Shown here piece by piece: positions 53,863 through 63,072 of a stretch of DNA of 64,000 nt (position 1 is the stretch's first letter; each line of letters begins with the position of its first letter). Origin of the DNA: Johnsonella ignava ATCC 51276 (lineage in GTDB: Bacteria; Bacillota; Clostridia; Lachnospirales; Lachnospiraceae); the NCBI RefSeq assembly GCF_000235445.1, contig NZ_JH378832.1, positions 215,457 through 279,456 of the forward strand. Direction: 5' to 3'. The notes under the pieces are model-generated. The model was given only the letters and a program-made list of their open reading frames with translations, did not search any database and had not been told where the DNA came from. Made by a program: the position numbers and the translations under genes.

Positions 53863-54366
53863 TTACACGTCTATTATTATCTGTCTGCCTGTCGGCTGAT
53901 ATTGGTAATACCTTACTCCTGCCGAATTCAACATGCGTTTACTTGCCCTGACAACATCGGTATCGGCATATTTGTCATCCGCATACACTATTGTGCGTAT
54001 GCCTGCCTGTATAATCGCCTTTGCACATTCATTGCATGGAAATAATGTTACATACAGCTTGCTTCCCTCAAGACTTGTTCCACGATAATTTAATATGGCA
54101 TTTAATTCACCATGCGTAGAATACAGATATTTTGCATTATAAGGGTCTTCCGCCTGACTGTCCTTTCCCCACGGAAATTCGTCATCAGAGCATCCCCTTG
54201 GAAAACCGTTATAGCCCATTGACAATATTTTATTATCACTGCTCACTATACATGCACCAACCTGTGTACTCGGATCTTTTGAACGCTTTGCAGACAAGGC
54301 TGCCACTCCCATAAAATACTCATCCCATGTTATATAGTTATCTCTTTTTCCCGACATATTTCTCAC
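53863..54366 (-). CDS. Deoxycytidylate deaminase (ComEB-like)
   Basis: A 167-residue zinc deaminase converting dCMP to dUMP for thymidylate supply. The catalytic HGELNAIL (zinc His and proton-shuttle Glu) and PCNECAKAI (two zinc Cys) are present, with 'STQVGACIVSSDNKILSMGYNGFPRG' before them. It lies between tsaC and nth in one unit. Confidence 0.93.
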   Translation of the reverse strand: MRNMSGKRDNYITWDEYFMGVAALSAKRSKDPSTQVGACIVSSDNKILSMGYNGFPRGCSDDEFPWGKDSQAEDPYNAKYLYSTHGELNAILNYRGTSLEGSKLYVTLFPCNECAKAIIQAGIRTIVYADDKYADTDVVRASKRMLNSAGVRYYQYQPTGRQIIIDV

Positions 54367-54383
54367 CTGACTGTAAATTAAAT

Positions 54384-55493
54384 TTATACATCTATAACCT
54401 TATAGGAAGCGGCTTTTAAAAGCCTGTTCATAACAGCTTCTCCTATACCGTCCCTTTCAAATGCTTCTGAATATATTATATCAACCCCGGCTTTATCAAA
54501 CTGCCTGAGCACTTTAAAAAGATTATGTGCCGTACTTTTTTTGTCTTTTTTACTTCCAACCACAATTATACAGGCACTATGCCTGATTTGATCGTACAGC
54601 TGCAGATTTTCTTCAAGTGTAATTATACCTGCCCGTCTTCTTTTTGTAATATCATCCTTTACAAGCCCTGATATCTTTTCTGCAACAGCCCTGCAGTTTC
54701 CCTTAACTATAAGTATATCCGCACATGGTGCATAATGCCGGTATTTCATACCCGGTGCCTTAGGCTTTAATTTTTTATCTTTAAATAGCTTTTTATCATA
54801 TACTGCCCTGTAGGCATCGGGTATAATTTTCTTTATATCATAAAGACTTAAAGCACCCGGTCTTAATATTACGGTTTCAGATGTACTTACATCAATTATA
54901 GTTGACTCAAGCCCTATTTCAGCCGGACCTGCATCTATTATCACATCAATCCTTCCGCCAAGGTCCTCAACTACATGTGAAGCCAGAGTAGGGCTCGGTT
55001 TTCCTGAAGTATTTGCACTTGGTGCGGCTATGGCGGTTTTAGAAAGTCTTATAAGCTGTCTTGCTATATCATCGGCAGGAAGTCTCACTGCCACGGTATC
55101 AAGCCCCCCTGATGTTTCATACGGAACAATGGAGCTTTTTTTTAATATAAGTGTCATAGGACCGGGCCAGAATTTCTCTGCAAGAAGATATGCCCTTTCA
55201 GGTATATCTTCTGCTAAAAGTTTAAGCTGAGAAATATCCGCTATATGCACTATAAGCGGATTATCGCAGGGTCTTGACTTTGCCGTATAGATTTTTTTTG
55301 CGGATTCCGGATTTAATGCATCACCTCCAAGTCCGTATACGGTTTCAGTAGGAAATGCTGCCAGACCTCCTTTTGATATTATTGCCGCAGGTATTTTTAA
55401 AACTGAAAAATCAGGGTTTTTCCGATCTATTTTTATTAATTGTGTACTTAGCAGATCCGCCTGACTGCCATATATATTTAACTTATCTTCCAT
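54384..55493 (-). CDS. tsaC: L-threonylcarbamoyladenylate synthase (Sua5/YwlC type)
   Basis: A 369-residue enzyme for the t6A modification of tRNA: an YrdC domain (about 25-215; 'GGLAAFPTETVYGLGGDALNPESAKKIYTAKSRPCDNPLIVHI', 'PSANTSGKPSPTLASHV') joined to a Sua5 C-terminal domain ('APGMKYRHYAP'). Length is that of Sua5 rather than the short TsaC. Confidence 0.95.
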   Translation of the reverse strand: MEDKLNIYGSQADLLSTQLIKIDRKNPDFSVLKIPAAIISKGGLAAFPTETVYGLGGDALNPESAKKIYTAKSRPCDNPLIVHIADISQLKLLAEDIPERAYLLAEKFWPGPMTLILKKSSIVPYETSGGLDTVAVRLPADDIARQLIRLSKTAIAAPSANTSGKPSPTLASHVVEDLGGRIDVIIDAGPAEIGLESTIIDVSTSETVILRPGALSLYDIKKIIPDAYRAVYDKKLFKDKKLKPKAPGMKYRHYAPCADILIVKGNCRAVAEKISGLVKDDITKRRRAGIITLEENLQLYDQIRHSACIIVVGSKKDKKSTAHNLFKVLRQFDKAGVDIIYSEAFERDGIGEAVMNRLLKAASYKVIDV

Positions 55494-55548
55494 TCTTTAA
55501 TAAATTCTATAATGCCTATACCGGCATTAACTAAGTCGAATTGTAATT

Positions 55549-55634
55549 ATAATATGATACAAGTGCGAGAAGCGAAGCTGTAGCAATCCTGTATCAATAG
55601 GTGTCAAATACTTTTGACACCTACGTCATAATAT
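55549..55634. repeat. 86-bp palindromic dispersed element, copy 2
   Basis: Ends ATAATATGATACAAGTG and CTACGTCATAATAT match copy 1 at 15574. Inside, GGTGTCAAA / TTTGACACC form a strong hairpin at about 55600-55621, and GATACA / TGTATC encloses the left part. It fills the gap between tsaC and asnA. Confidence 0.75.
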
Positions 55635-55650
55635 ATAAAATATATGTCTG

Positions 55651-56658
55651 TTATAATAAAAATATCTTATGTTCCGCACACTGTTTTCTCATTGCCTGAG
55701 GCCATATACTTGATTGTACTTCGCCTACATGTGCCCGGTTAAGAAGAAGCATGCAGAGTCTTGACTGACCTATACCTCCGCCTATCGTATAAGGAAGCTC
55801 CCCGTTAAGAAGCATTTTATGATAGGGAAGATTCCTTCTATCATTACAACCCGAAATATTCAGCTGCCTGTCAAGAGAGTTTTCATCAACCCTTATACCC
55901 ATACTTGATATTTCAAGTGCCATATCAAGCCAGTCAAACCAGAACAGTATATCACCGTTTAATCCCCAGTCATCATAATCAGGTGCTCTTGAGTCATGCG
56001 GTTCCCCATTTGAAAGAGCCGCTCCTATCCTCTTTATAAATACACAGCCGTATTCTTTTGTTATAAGATTTTCCCTCTCCTTGGGAGTTTTATCGGGATA
56101 TCTTTGCAAAAGTTCTTCCGAATCTATAAAAACTATTTCCTTAGGCAGGTGATTTACCGCTTCCGGATACTTGTACCAGACCTCATGCTGCATATGCTTT
56201 ATAATTTTAAATATATTCCTTACAATCTCCTCAAGCTTTTGTTCAGTCCTTTCCTCCCTGTGTATAACCTTTTCCCAGTCCCATTGATCTACATAACATG
56301 AATGCAGATTGTCAAGATCTTCATCACGTCTTATAGCATTCATATTTGTATATAATCCCTCTCCCGGATTATAGCCATATTCATGAAGCGCCATCCTTTT
56401 CCATTTCGCAAGAGACTGAACCACCTCAACCTCTTCACCCTTGATAGCCGCTATATCAAACGCCACCGGTCGTTCAACACCGCTTAAATTATCATTAAGT
56501 CCGCTTGATTTCGGTACAAACAGCGGTGCTGAAACCCTTTCAAGATTGAGTTCCTTGCCAAATTCCTTCTGAAAAGTATCTCGAATATATTTTATAGCCT
56601 CCTGTGTCTGCCTGATTGTAAGTACAGGATCATAGTTTTTGGGCAATATAAGTGCCAT
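55651..56658 (-). CDS. asnA: Aspartate-ammonia ligase
   Basis: A 335-residue ammonia-dependent asparagine synthetase, related to class II tRNA synthetases. 'SSGLNDNLSGVERPVAFD', 'HEYGYNPGEGLYTNMNAIRRDE', 'SCYVDQWDWEKVI' and 'TIGGGIGQSRLCMLLL' are family blocks. Makes asparagine from aspartate, ATP and ammonium. Confidence 0.97.
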   Translation of the reverse strand: MALILPKNYDPVLTIRQTQEAIKYIRDTFQKEFGKELNLERVSAPLFVPKSSGLNDNLSGVERPVAFDIAAIKGEEVEVVQSLAKWKRMALHEYGYNPGEGLYTNMNAIRRDEDLDNLHSCYVDQWDWEKVIHREERTEQKLEEIVRNIFKIIKHMQHEVWYKYPEAVNHLPKEIVFIDSEELLQRYPDKTPKERENLITKEYGCVFIKRIGAALSNGEPHDSRAPDYDDWGLNGDILFWFDWLDMALEISSMGIRVDENSLDRQLNISGCNDRRNLPYHKMLLNGELPYTIGGGIGQSRLCMLLLNRAHVGEVQSSIWPQAMRKQCAEHKIFLL

Positions 56659-56768
56659 ATTAATTCCTCTTTCATTAAAATATTTATATTTTTAAACTTA
56701 TCGCTTTAAATAAAGTATTATTAAACCGATAAAACATTATTATTAGACCGGGCTTTAATAATTTGTGT

Positions 56769-58460
56769 TTAATTTCCTATCTCATTTACAACATCCCATA
56801 TATCATCCGGTTCAAGTCCCAGTTTCCAGCATGCCACACCTGCAAGGTCCGCATCTTTTATAAGCTTTATCTTAAGAGACATCGACTTTTCCTCTTCCAT
56901 CCATATATAAGCCGTTCCATCACTTTGCAGAATCTCACCCTTATACTGCCCCAGGCTGTCATCCCATACCAGATTAACCGCATTTTCATCAACCCAATCT
57001 TTTGCCGCCTTAATACCCAGTGCTTTTGAAGTAAGTCCATTTTCACCCTGTTTCCAGATTCTTACATAAAAAGGCACTGCATTTATCAGCTTTTCCTTAG
57101 GTACCTGTGTAAGGGTGTCTGCTATACCGTTTTTTACAAAACTGTAAGAGGCTACACTTCCCATGGTTTTATCACCCGCATAGTGTTCATCATAGCCCAT
57201 GTTTATAACATAATCAACCACCTCGGCAAGCCTGTCTCTCTTAAAAAATGTATTAAAGGAAGCATAATTCGGTACATCAACTGAAAGGACTATCTTTTCT
57301 TTCCTGCACGCAACTGAAAGTTCTCTTATAAATTGCAGGTAATGTTTTGCCGCAACTTCCTTAAAGCTTTCAAAATCAATATTTATCCCGTCAATATCAT
57401 AAGTGTTTACATCTTTTATAAGGCTGTCTATAAGTTTTCTGCGGTTTTCACTATCTGCAAACAACACTTCGGATTTTACTTTATCACTCAAATTATCTAT
57501 AAGAGCCCATACCTGTACCCCTCTTGCATGTGCCTCATTTACATATTGTGCATCTGCAAGTGATGTGTAATTGCCTTCATTATCACTTAAAGAAAACCAT
57601 GTCGGTGAAACTACGGTAAGACTTCCCGCCCTTTCAAGAAGGTTTGAAAGCCCTGAGTTCGCTTCTGCACTTGTAACCTGATGCCAGCCTAAAATTACAG
57701 GTTTTTCAAGACTTATATTTGTATATTTCGCTTTTTCAAAGCTGCTGTGCTTTGCCTCCTCCTTATAATCCGATGATACTCGTCTCTTTTCAACATATCC
57801 TATATATCCGTCCCTTGTAAAAACCTTAATCCATGCATCATTTCCGTCCGTACGGGTATCCGAAACCATTATTATATCTTCATCCTTAACCATATCCTTC
57901 ACTATATCGCCTTTTCTTGAAGATGATACCCTCATTTTTGTATCTCTGCTTATTACCGAAAGCTTTTCAGGGTCCCACTGATCATTTACATATATCCTGT
58001 TTACCCCATTGTCCGTATAAATAAGTGTTGAAATATCGGTATAGGTCTTTACAAGCTCTATATACACATATGCCTTTCCATCATCAATTATAATCTGAGG
58101 TTTCCCGTCCGAAGACATCGACTGCGTATCTGCATACAGTATCTCATCAGGCGTTGTATAAATAAGCAGGTTTTCCTTATCACTCCAGTAAAACTTGTCA
58201 TTTAATGAATTTTCTACCCATTCAAGCGGAAGGTAAAAAGCTCCTTCTCTGTTTATTGCCTTAAAATCCTCAATATTATAATTATATATTATAGCCGCTT
58301 TATCACCGCTTACTCCAAAATATGCATTTATATCAGCCATTCTTTTTGATGAGCTGTTTTCCTCAATATATATCATAGCGAAATATGCACCTATGCATAT
58401 TATAATGAGCAGCGGTATTATCCATACTCTGCTTTTTTTCTTTCTTTTCCTTGATACCAA
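56769..58460 (-). CDS. GH18-fold cell-wall hydrolase with SH3-like domain
   Basis: A 563-residue anchored protein: helix about 12-30, a region like the copper-amine-oxidase N-terminal fold about 45-150, an SH3-type domain about 160-225 ('WIKVFTRDGYIGYVEKRRVS'), then a GH18 barrel from about 240. The catalytic DxxDxDxE appears as DIDGINIDFE near 358-367. Similar proteins act on spore or vegetative cell wall. Start TTG at 58460 sits beside a hairpin that holds its AAGGAGG in the loop. Confidence 0.85.
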   Translation of the reverse strand: MVSRKRKKKSRVWIIPLLIIICIGAYFAMIYIEENSSSKRMADINAYFGVSGDKAAIIYNYNIEDFKAINREGAFYLPLEWVENSLNDKFYWSDKENLLIYTTPDEILYADTQSMSSDGKPQIIIDDGKAYVYIELVKTYTDISTLIYTDNGVNRIYVNDQWDPEKLSVISRDTKMRVSSSRKGDIVKDMVKDEDIIMVSDTRTDGNDAWIKVFTRDGYIGYVEKRRVSSDYKEEAKHSSFEKAKYTNISLEKPVILGWHQVTSAEANSGLSNLLERAGSLTVVSPTWFSLSDNEGNYTSLADAQYVNEAHARGVQVWALIDNLSDKVKSEVLFADSENRRKLIDSLIKDVNTYDIDGINIDFESFKEVAAKHYLQFIRELSVACRKEKIVLSVDVPNYASFNTFFKRDRLAEVVDYVINMGYDEHYAGDKTMGSVASYSFVKNGIADTLTQVPKEKLINAVPFYVRIWKQGENGLTSKALGIKAAKDWVDENAVNLVWDDSLGQYKGEILQSDGTAYIWMEEEKSMSLKIKLIKDADLAGVACWKLGLEPDDIWDVVNEIGN

Positions 58461-58500
58461 AATTAGGAAACCTCCTTAAATTTGAGATTTCCTAATTATA
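58461..58500 (-). promoter_or_regulatory. Hairpin around the ribosome site of the GH18 gene, with -10 box
   Basis: AATTAGGAAA (58488-58497 on the minus strand) and TTTCCTAATT (58461-58470) form a perfect 10-bp stem; the 17-base loop holds AAGGAGG and the TTG start follows at once. TATAAT (58495-58500) overlaps the outer arm, so it may equally be an operator. The -35 region is weak. Confidence 0.6.
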
Positions 58501-58668
58501 ACATAAAATATTAAATTTTTGCAGTTATATACTTATACGGTATACTTTTTATTGTATTCGAACATACATTTATACAGTACGTTTTTTATACAGCTTTACC
58601 AAATGCAATATAAAGCTTTGCCGCCAACCGGCATTAAAATGGTTGTACTGCATATTTGCAATGAAGAT

Positions 58669-58950
58669 TTATATCTTAATTTTTATTTTTTCGAATCTTA
58701 TCTCTTCTAAATTTTCAAGATTTTTATCAGCTATATAATCTCCCATATATTCACGGCTATATTCAGATACTTTAAGCATATGCATCAAATCATGCGTACT
58801 GCTCTTTTTGCCGTCTATATATATAGGAATTCCACTGTTTTTATACCTTAAAAGTTTTTTTACATAAGCCTCCTGTGAAATATACAGGTTTATACCCTGC
58901 CTGACAGTATTATCCGGCTTTTCATTATAAGAATTTATCCCATATATCAA
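58669..58950 (-). CDS. Hypothetical 93-residue protein
   Basis: An open frame from a TTG with AGGTGG just upstream: MIYGINSYNEKPDNTVRQG ... EEIRFEKIKIKI. It has a charged, soluble composition and plausible codon use, but I recognise no domain. A perfect ACTCCTAAAAT / ATTTTAGGAGT inverted repeat lies upstream at 58987-59029. It may be a real orphan or a chance frame. Confidence 0.4.
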   Translation of the reverse strand: MIYGINSYNEKPDNTVRQGINLYISQEAYVKKLLRYKNSGIPIYIDGKKSSTHDLMHMLKVSEYSREYMGDYIADKNLENLEEIRFEKIKIKI

Positions 58951-60261
58951 CCACCTGACCCTTTTCTCCGGCTCCTAAGATCTTTGACTCCTAAAATCTC
59001 CGCCTTTAAAATTCCGTCATTTTAGGAGTTAAGATTTTAATGTGTCAAAATATATGATTAATAAGCTTACACCCTTTATTGTACCAAAAACATATATTTC
59101 TATTTTAGAGAACCGCAGATAAGACTTTCTCATGAGAAAATCACAGGTATTCTGCACCGTTCCTATATGATTTTTGCCACATATATGCACAGCCTTCTGA
59201 AATTTATACCATAAGGAATGTCTGAGGCACATAACTTAAGGTTTTAAAGAAATGCAGACAGCAAAAGTACATTATAGATTTACCGGTTCCGGATACACAT
59301 GTGAAACAACAATCAGCATTATATTTTCACTCTAATATACAGCTTTCGATATATCATAATGTACTCTGCCGACTTCAGTTTTCTTTTCACACCTGCCTTA
59401 AATATCTTCGGTTTTTATGACTTAAACCTATTCATAAAGATATCATTATCTGTCATAAAGATATCATCATAAATCAGTATCTAATAATTATAAAATGATT
59501 TTCCAAAGATATGAAAAAGCCGCACATAATAATGATGTAAGCCCTTGCGGAAAAAATATTATAAGACTTTAAGTGGATTTTAATAAAAAGATCTGCATAA
59601 CCATGCATGAAAGCTTCTGTGTTTGATAGACTTTTACAGCAAAGGCAGATATTAAACTGTATGCTTAATCCCTCAAACAACCTCTTATAAACTCTTTCCT
59701 ATTATCCTATATCATGCTCTTTACATTTAAAATTATTTTGTGTTAAACTCATTCGATTATATAATCTTAATTACTTGGGATAATCTAAGATTTATAATAT
59801 ATAAAAATATATCATGGTTTGATATCAGCTTCCGTACTGTGTACAGCAAGTTGAAAATAAGATTTTCGATATTTTAGATATTTTTATTTTTTAAGCAGTT
59901 ATTTGAAACGGATATAAATCAAATATTTTAATCTAAACTGTTTAAAATCCGCCTGCTTAAAGTTAAATTTATATTAATAATCTGTCGTCCGGCCTCCTTT
60001 CCCCCACTTAAACCCAGGCAAACAGCCTTTACAGCTTTCAACGGCTATTATATCCTTACTGCATAGTTTAGTCAATTACAAAAATCAGTTCGGTCGGTTT
60101 ATTTGTAAAATAGAATATTTAGTGTATTTCATTGATTATTTGTACAATCTGATGTATATTATATACAAGCGGGAGTTTTTACACTTACTGCATATATTAC
60201 CGGTTTCAATACTGCCGGTTTTTTACACCGTTATCTCCCGTTGTTGATGAAAGGGGGTTTC
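58951..60261. other. Gene-poor 1.3-kb stretch before mecA
   Basis: AT-rich. Two frames of 67-68 codons on the minus strand lack ribosome sites and protein-like composition. Visible structure is limited to the inverted repeat at 58987-59029, an AATCTTA / TAAGATT pair near 59767-59793 and the mecA promoter and leader. Confidence 0.5.
60132..60240 (+). promoter_or_regulatory. mecA promoter and structured leader
   Basis: TTGATT (60132-60137), 17 bases, TATATT (60155-60160). In the leader, ACCGG / CCGGT (60199-60219) followed by TTTTTT looks like an intrinsic terminator, and CGGGAG (60170-60175) can pair with CTCCCG (60235-60240) around it. This may be an attenuator. Confidence 0.55.
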
Positions 60262-60948
60262 ATGAAATTAGAACGGATTAATGAAAATCAGATAAAATGC
60301 ACTTTATCCAATACGGATCTGCTTGCCCGCAATATCAATCTAAATGAACTCGCATATGGCACTGAAAAGATTAATATACTTTTTAATGAGCTGATTCAAA
60401 AGGCTGTACAAGAGCTTAATTTTACCGTCAGAGGTCCTTTTCGTATAGAAGCCGTACCGTTCCCGGGTGATAATATGGTTGTAATTATAACCAATGTTGA
60501 TGACCCTGAGGAGGTTGACGTAAGATTTACAAAGTTCTCACCATTAGAAAATGAGGTTAATGTTTCAATGAATATTGATGATTTTGAAGCAGAAGGCTAT
60601 ACTGACAACCTGATGTTTGCAAAACATAGCTTTTCTGATAATGATCCTGGTGATTTATGCAACCGTATATTCGGTTTTGACTCTCTGGATGATGTTCAGG
60701 AAGCGGCAAAAGCGGTAGCAAGCACTTTTAACGGTGTCAGCCGCCTTTATAAAGACCCTGTTTCAGGCATTTATACACTTCTGCTTACAGATGAAGGAAA
60801 TGATCATATAGGCTTTGCCGCATCCTGCAATAAGCTTACTGAATACGGCAGAAAAATTTCTTCAAACTACAGCAGTGTTTCATATATGGATGAGCATTAT
60901 GATATTATTATAAAGGATTCCGCAATACAGGCGCTTATAAAGTTTTAG
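60262..60948 (+). CDS. mecA: Adaptor protein MecA
   Basis: A 228-residue adaptor that brings substrates to ClpC. MKLERINENQIKCTLSNTDL at the start is the substrate-binding N-domain ('MKIERINDNTIKF' in relatives); an acidic middle follows, and the C-terminal domain ('FDSLDDVQEAAKAV', 'LYKDPVSGIYTLLL', 'LTEYGRKI') binds ClpC. ATG at 60262 follows AAGGGGG; earlier in-frame TTG codons have no site. Confidence 0.92.
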   Translation: MKLERINENQIKCTLSNTDLLARNINLNELAYGTEKINILFNELIQKAVQELNFTVRGPFRIEAVPFPGDNMVVIITNVDDPEEVDVRFTKFSPLENEVNVSMNIDDFEAEGYTDNLMFAKHSFSDNDPGDLCNRIFGFDSLDDVQEAAKAVASTFNGVSRLYKDPVSGIYTLLLTDEGNDHIGFAASCNKLTEYGRKISSNYSSVSYMDEHYDIIIKDSAIQALIKF

Positions 60949-60989
60949 CCTTTAAAATATCCATGCGGCAAATTGTCTGAAAAGAACTA

Positions 60990-61026
60990 AAAAGACCGGC
61001 ACAGTTATTATATGTGCCGGTCTTTT
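60990..61026 (+). terminator. Terminator after mecA (bidirectional)
   Basis: Perfect 14-bp arms AAAAGACCGGCACA (60990-61003) and TGTGCCGGTCTTTT (61013-61026) around a 9-base loop. Confidence 0.92.
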
Positions 61027-61105
61027 ACATACTTTTATATTCCGACACAGCCCGAATCATGGCTGTGCTTTACTTAATCCTTGATTAAAGAAGCCAAATC
61101 ACTTA

Positions 61106-61306
61106 TTAGTCCTGGGCAACAATCTCATTAATCTGTGATAAAAGTACATCGCAATCTATACCGTGAACCATACATGCCTCTTCAAGTGATTCACCCGTTG
61201 ATGCCGGACAGCCTAAACAGTGCATACCTGCCCTCATTAAAATAGGTGCTATATGCTCATTAAGCATTAAAAGCTCTCCGATAGACATATCTTTAGTAAT
61301 AGTCAT
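61106..61306 (-). CDS. DUF1858 protein
   Basis: A 66-residue protein: MTITKDMSIGELLMLNEHIA and HCLGCPASTGESLEEACMVHG. The C-x2-C in 'GMHCLGCPAS' and the following helix define the DUF1858/hybrid-cluster-associated domain, probably a small redox or metal-binding unit. The start at 61306 follows AAAGGAGGACAAG. Confidence 0.9.
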   Translation of the reverse strand: MTITKDMSIGELLMLNEHIAPILMRAGMHCLGCPASTGESLEEACMVHGIDCDVLLSQINEIVAQD

Positions 61307-61507
61307 AAACTTGTCCTCCTTTATTAAATTTAATTGCAATACTAATATACATTAATAGTATTATAATTGCAAGAAACATCGTAAATATTATTTATACATT
61401 ATTATTTATACAACTTCTTAAATATTACTGCTTATCTCTGCGGCAAATCCATTGTTTGTCCTTATAATTTTAGATTGCCCGGCAAAAAATTCCAAAAGAG
61501 TATTGTT

Positions 61508-61537
61508 TTGGACAAATTTAAATAAATGTGTTATATT
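61508..61537 (+). promoter_or_regulatory. Promoter placing the transcript start at the ATG of the GH114-like gene
   Basis: TTGGAC (61508-61513) and TATATT (61532-61537), 18 bases apart. The expected start is at about 61543-61544, the A of the in-frame ATG, implying a leaderless mRNA. Confidence 0.5.
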
Positions 61538-61543
61538 AAATCT

Positions 61544-62425
61544 ATGAATATGTTGATAATTAATTTAATACAAAAAAACACGGCTTTTTTAAAAAAACTT
61601 TTTGCAGTAATTTTATATGTGATTCCTGCATGTATATGTATCTCATGTACACCTGCTCCTGAGGCTTCAACAGGCTTTTTATATGAATATGGCGTTTTTT
61701 TAAATTTAAGCCCTGAAACTGCCGGTTATGAAGCGAAGCTTGCAAATTACCATACTGTAGTAATTGATGCACAATATTTTTCAAAGGAGGAGATAAAAGG
61801 TCTAAAAGATAAGGACCATATTGTATATTCATACCTGAACATCGGTTCAATAGAGAATTTCAGGAATTACTTTAACGAATATAAGTCTCTTATACTTTCA
61901 AATTATGAAAACTGGGACGAAGAATACTGGATAAATGTTTCCGATCCCGTATGGAAAGATTTCATAACTGACAGGCTTGCACCTTCACTGCTTGAAAAAG
62001 GTGTTGACGGTCTGTTTATAGACAATGTTGATATCTACTATCAATACCGGTCGGAAAAAATTTATAATTCAGTTACCGATATACTTAAACGCCTTAAATC
62101 AAAGAGTCCAAATATTATAATAAATGGCGGTGATACCTTTATAAGCAGATATATAGATGAAAAAAAACAGCCGGCTGATATACTGAGCGGTATAAACCAG
62201 GAGACCGTCTTTACTGCAATTGATTTTGAAAAAGGCAGTTTCAAACCCGCAGATATAGAAACACAGGAATATTTTACAGATTACCTTAAGAAAGCCCGAA
62301 AGCAAAATATAGATATATTTTTACTGGAATATACAAATGATGACAAGCTTAGGGATGAAATAAAACACTACTGCGATATCAATGGCTATTTATACTATAT
62401 AAGCAGCTCTATTGAGCTTAATTAA
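61544..62425 (+). CDS. GH114-like (endo-alpha-1,4-polygalactosaminidase-type) lipoprotein
   Basis: About 293 residues. The N-terminus ends in ICISC, a lipobox. The barrel has 'VVIDAQYFSKEEIK', 'VYSYLNIGSIENFRNYF', 'WINVSDPVWKDFITDRL', 'GVDGLFIDNVDIYY' (catalytic-type Asp) and 'NIIINGGDTFI', matching the TM1410/GH114 group that cuts galactosaminogalactan-type polymers. An ATG six codons earlier overlaps the promoter, so I start at 61544. There is no SD. Confidence 0.8.
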   Translation: MNMLIINLIQKNTAFLKKLFAVILYVIPACICISCTPAPEASTGFLYEYGVFLNLSPETAGYEAKLANYHTVVIDAQYFSKEEIKGLKDKDHIVYSYLNIGSIENFRNYFNEYKSLILSNYENWDEEYWINVSDPVWKDFITDRLAPSLLEKGVDGLFIDNVDIYYQYRSEKIYNSVTDILKRLKSKSPNIIINGGDTFISRYIDEKKQPADILSGINQETVFTAIDFEKGSFKPADIETQEYFTDYLKKARKQNIDIFLLEYTNDDKLRDEIKHYCDINGYLYYISSSIELN

Positions 62426-62456
62426 TGAATTTATGCACAAACAATTGCCTCACATC

Positions 62457-62485
62457 TTGAAATTTTACAGCTTTTCGTATACAAT
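62457..62485 (+). promoter_or_regulatory. Ferredoxin promoter
   Basis: TTGAAA (62457-62462), 17 bases, TACAAT (62480-62485), with AAAGGAGG before the start at 62527. Confidence 0.7.
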
Positions 62486-62526
62486 GTGTTTGCGTTGAAT
62501 AATATATCAAAAGGAGGAAGTTTTTC

Positions 62527-62694
62527 ATGGCTCATGTTATAAAAGACGGATGCATCATGTGTGGTACCTGTGCAGGTGAATGCCCTGTAAGTGCTATATC
62601 AGAAGGAGATCCTAAATATGTGATTGATCCTGATACATGTGTTGACTGTGGTGCATGTGCTGCGGTATGTCCTACGGGATGTATAGAAGCCTAA
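62527..62694 (+). CDS. 2[4Fe-4S] clostridial-type ferredoxin
   Basis: A 55-residue protein, MAHVIKDGCIMCGTCAGECP ... CVDCGACAAVCPTGCIEA. Both C-x2-C-x2-C-x3-C-P motifs are complete, binding two iron-sulfur cubes for low-potential electron transfer. Length equals the clostridial type. Strong SD, own promoter and terminator: a single-gene unit, as expected for an abundant carrier. Confidence 0.97.
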   Translation: MAHVIKDGCIMCGTCAGECPVSAISEGDPKYVIDPDTCVDCGACAAVCPTGCIEA

Positions 62695-62757
62695 TGCAAT
62701 GATGCAGATATAATATCCTGTTAAATAAAATTACTTTTTTATATAGATGGGAAATTC

Positions 62758-62813
62758 AAAACATATTAAAAGACGGGGAGGATGCTCAGCCTTCCCGTCT
62801 TTTAATATGTTTT
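62758..62813. terminator. Bidirectional terminator after ferredoxin
   Basis: 24-bp arms with one wobble pair: AAAACATATTAAAAGACGGG... at 62758-62781 and ...CCCGTCTTTTAATATGTTTT at 62790-62813, loop ATGCTCAG region, T-rich ends on both strands. Confidence 0.92.
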
Positions 62814-62980
62814 ATGAAATTATAAAATACAGCATTACTTCTTTGACATCAGGAGTACAGGCTATCTGCGGTATAGGCTCAGGTGTATATATCACTAGTA
62901 ACTGAGCTTTGTTGCAGAACTGTCTTGTTCTGCTGAATATCGGCTCATGTATATATCACTAATAACCCGATACTCTTACA
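62812..62980 (-). pseudogene. Relic with repeated hairpins and a possible coding scrap
   Basis: On the minus strand a frame reads NKAQLLVIYTPEPIPQIACT to a stop at 62812, and slightly upstream a shifted copy reads LLVIYT again. The two TGTATATATCACTA blocks (62883 and 62948 regions) cause this. Each is closed by a stem: GCTCAG / CTGAGC (62877-62907) and TATCGG / CCGATA (62938-62972), with GCAGAAC / GTTCTGC (62914-62933) between. Either a decayed gene end or a structured element. Confidence 0.35.
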
Positions 62981-63072
62981 CTATGTTTATCTGCCCTAAA
63001 TTAAACCGTTTTAGAAAATCATGGTATGAAAGCATAAAAATTTTACAGGCAGTATTATATGTATATTTAATG

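Noticed and set aside
59029..59680. Two minus-strand frames of 67 and 68 codons in the gene-poor stretch
   Set aside because: No ribosome site, odd Cys/Ile/Phe-rich composition and no domain; likely chance frames.
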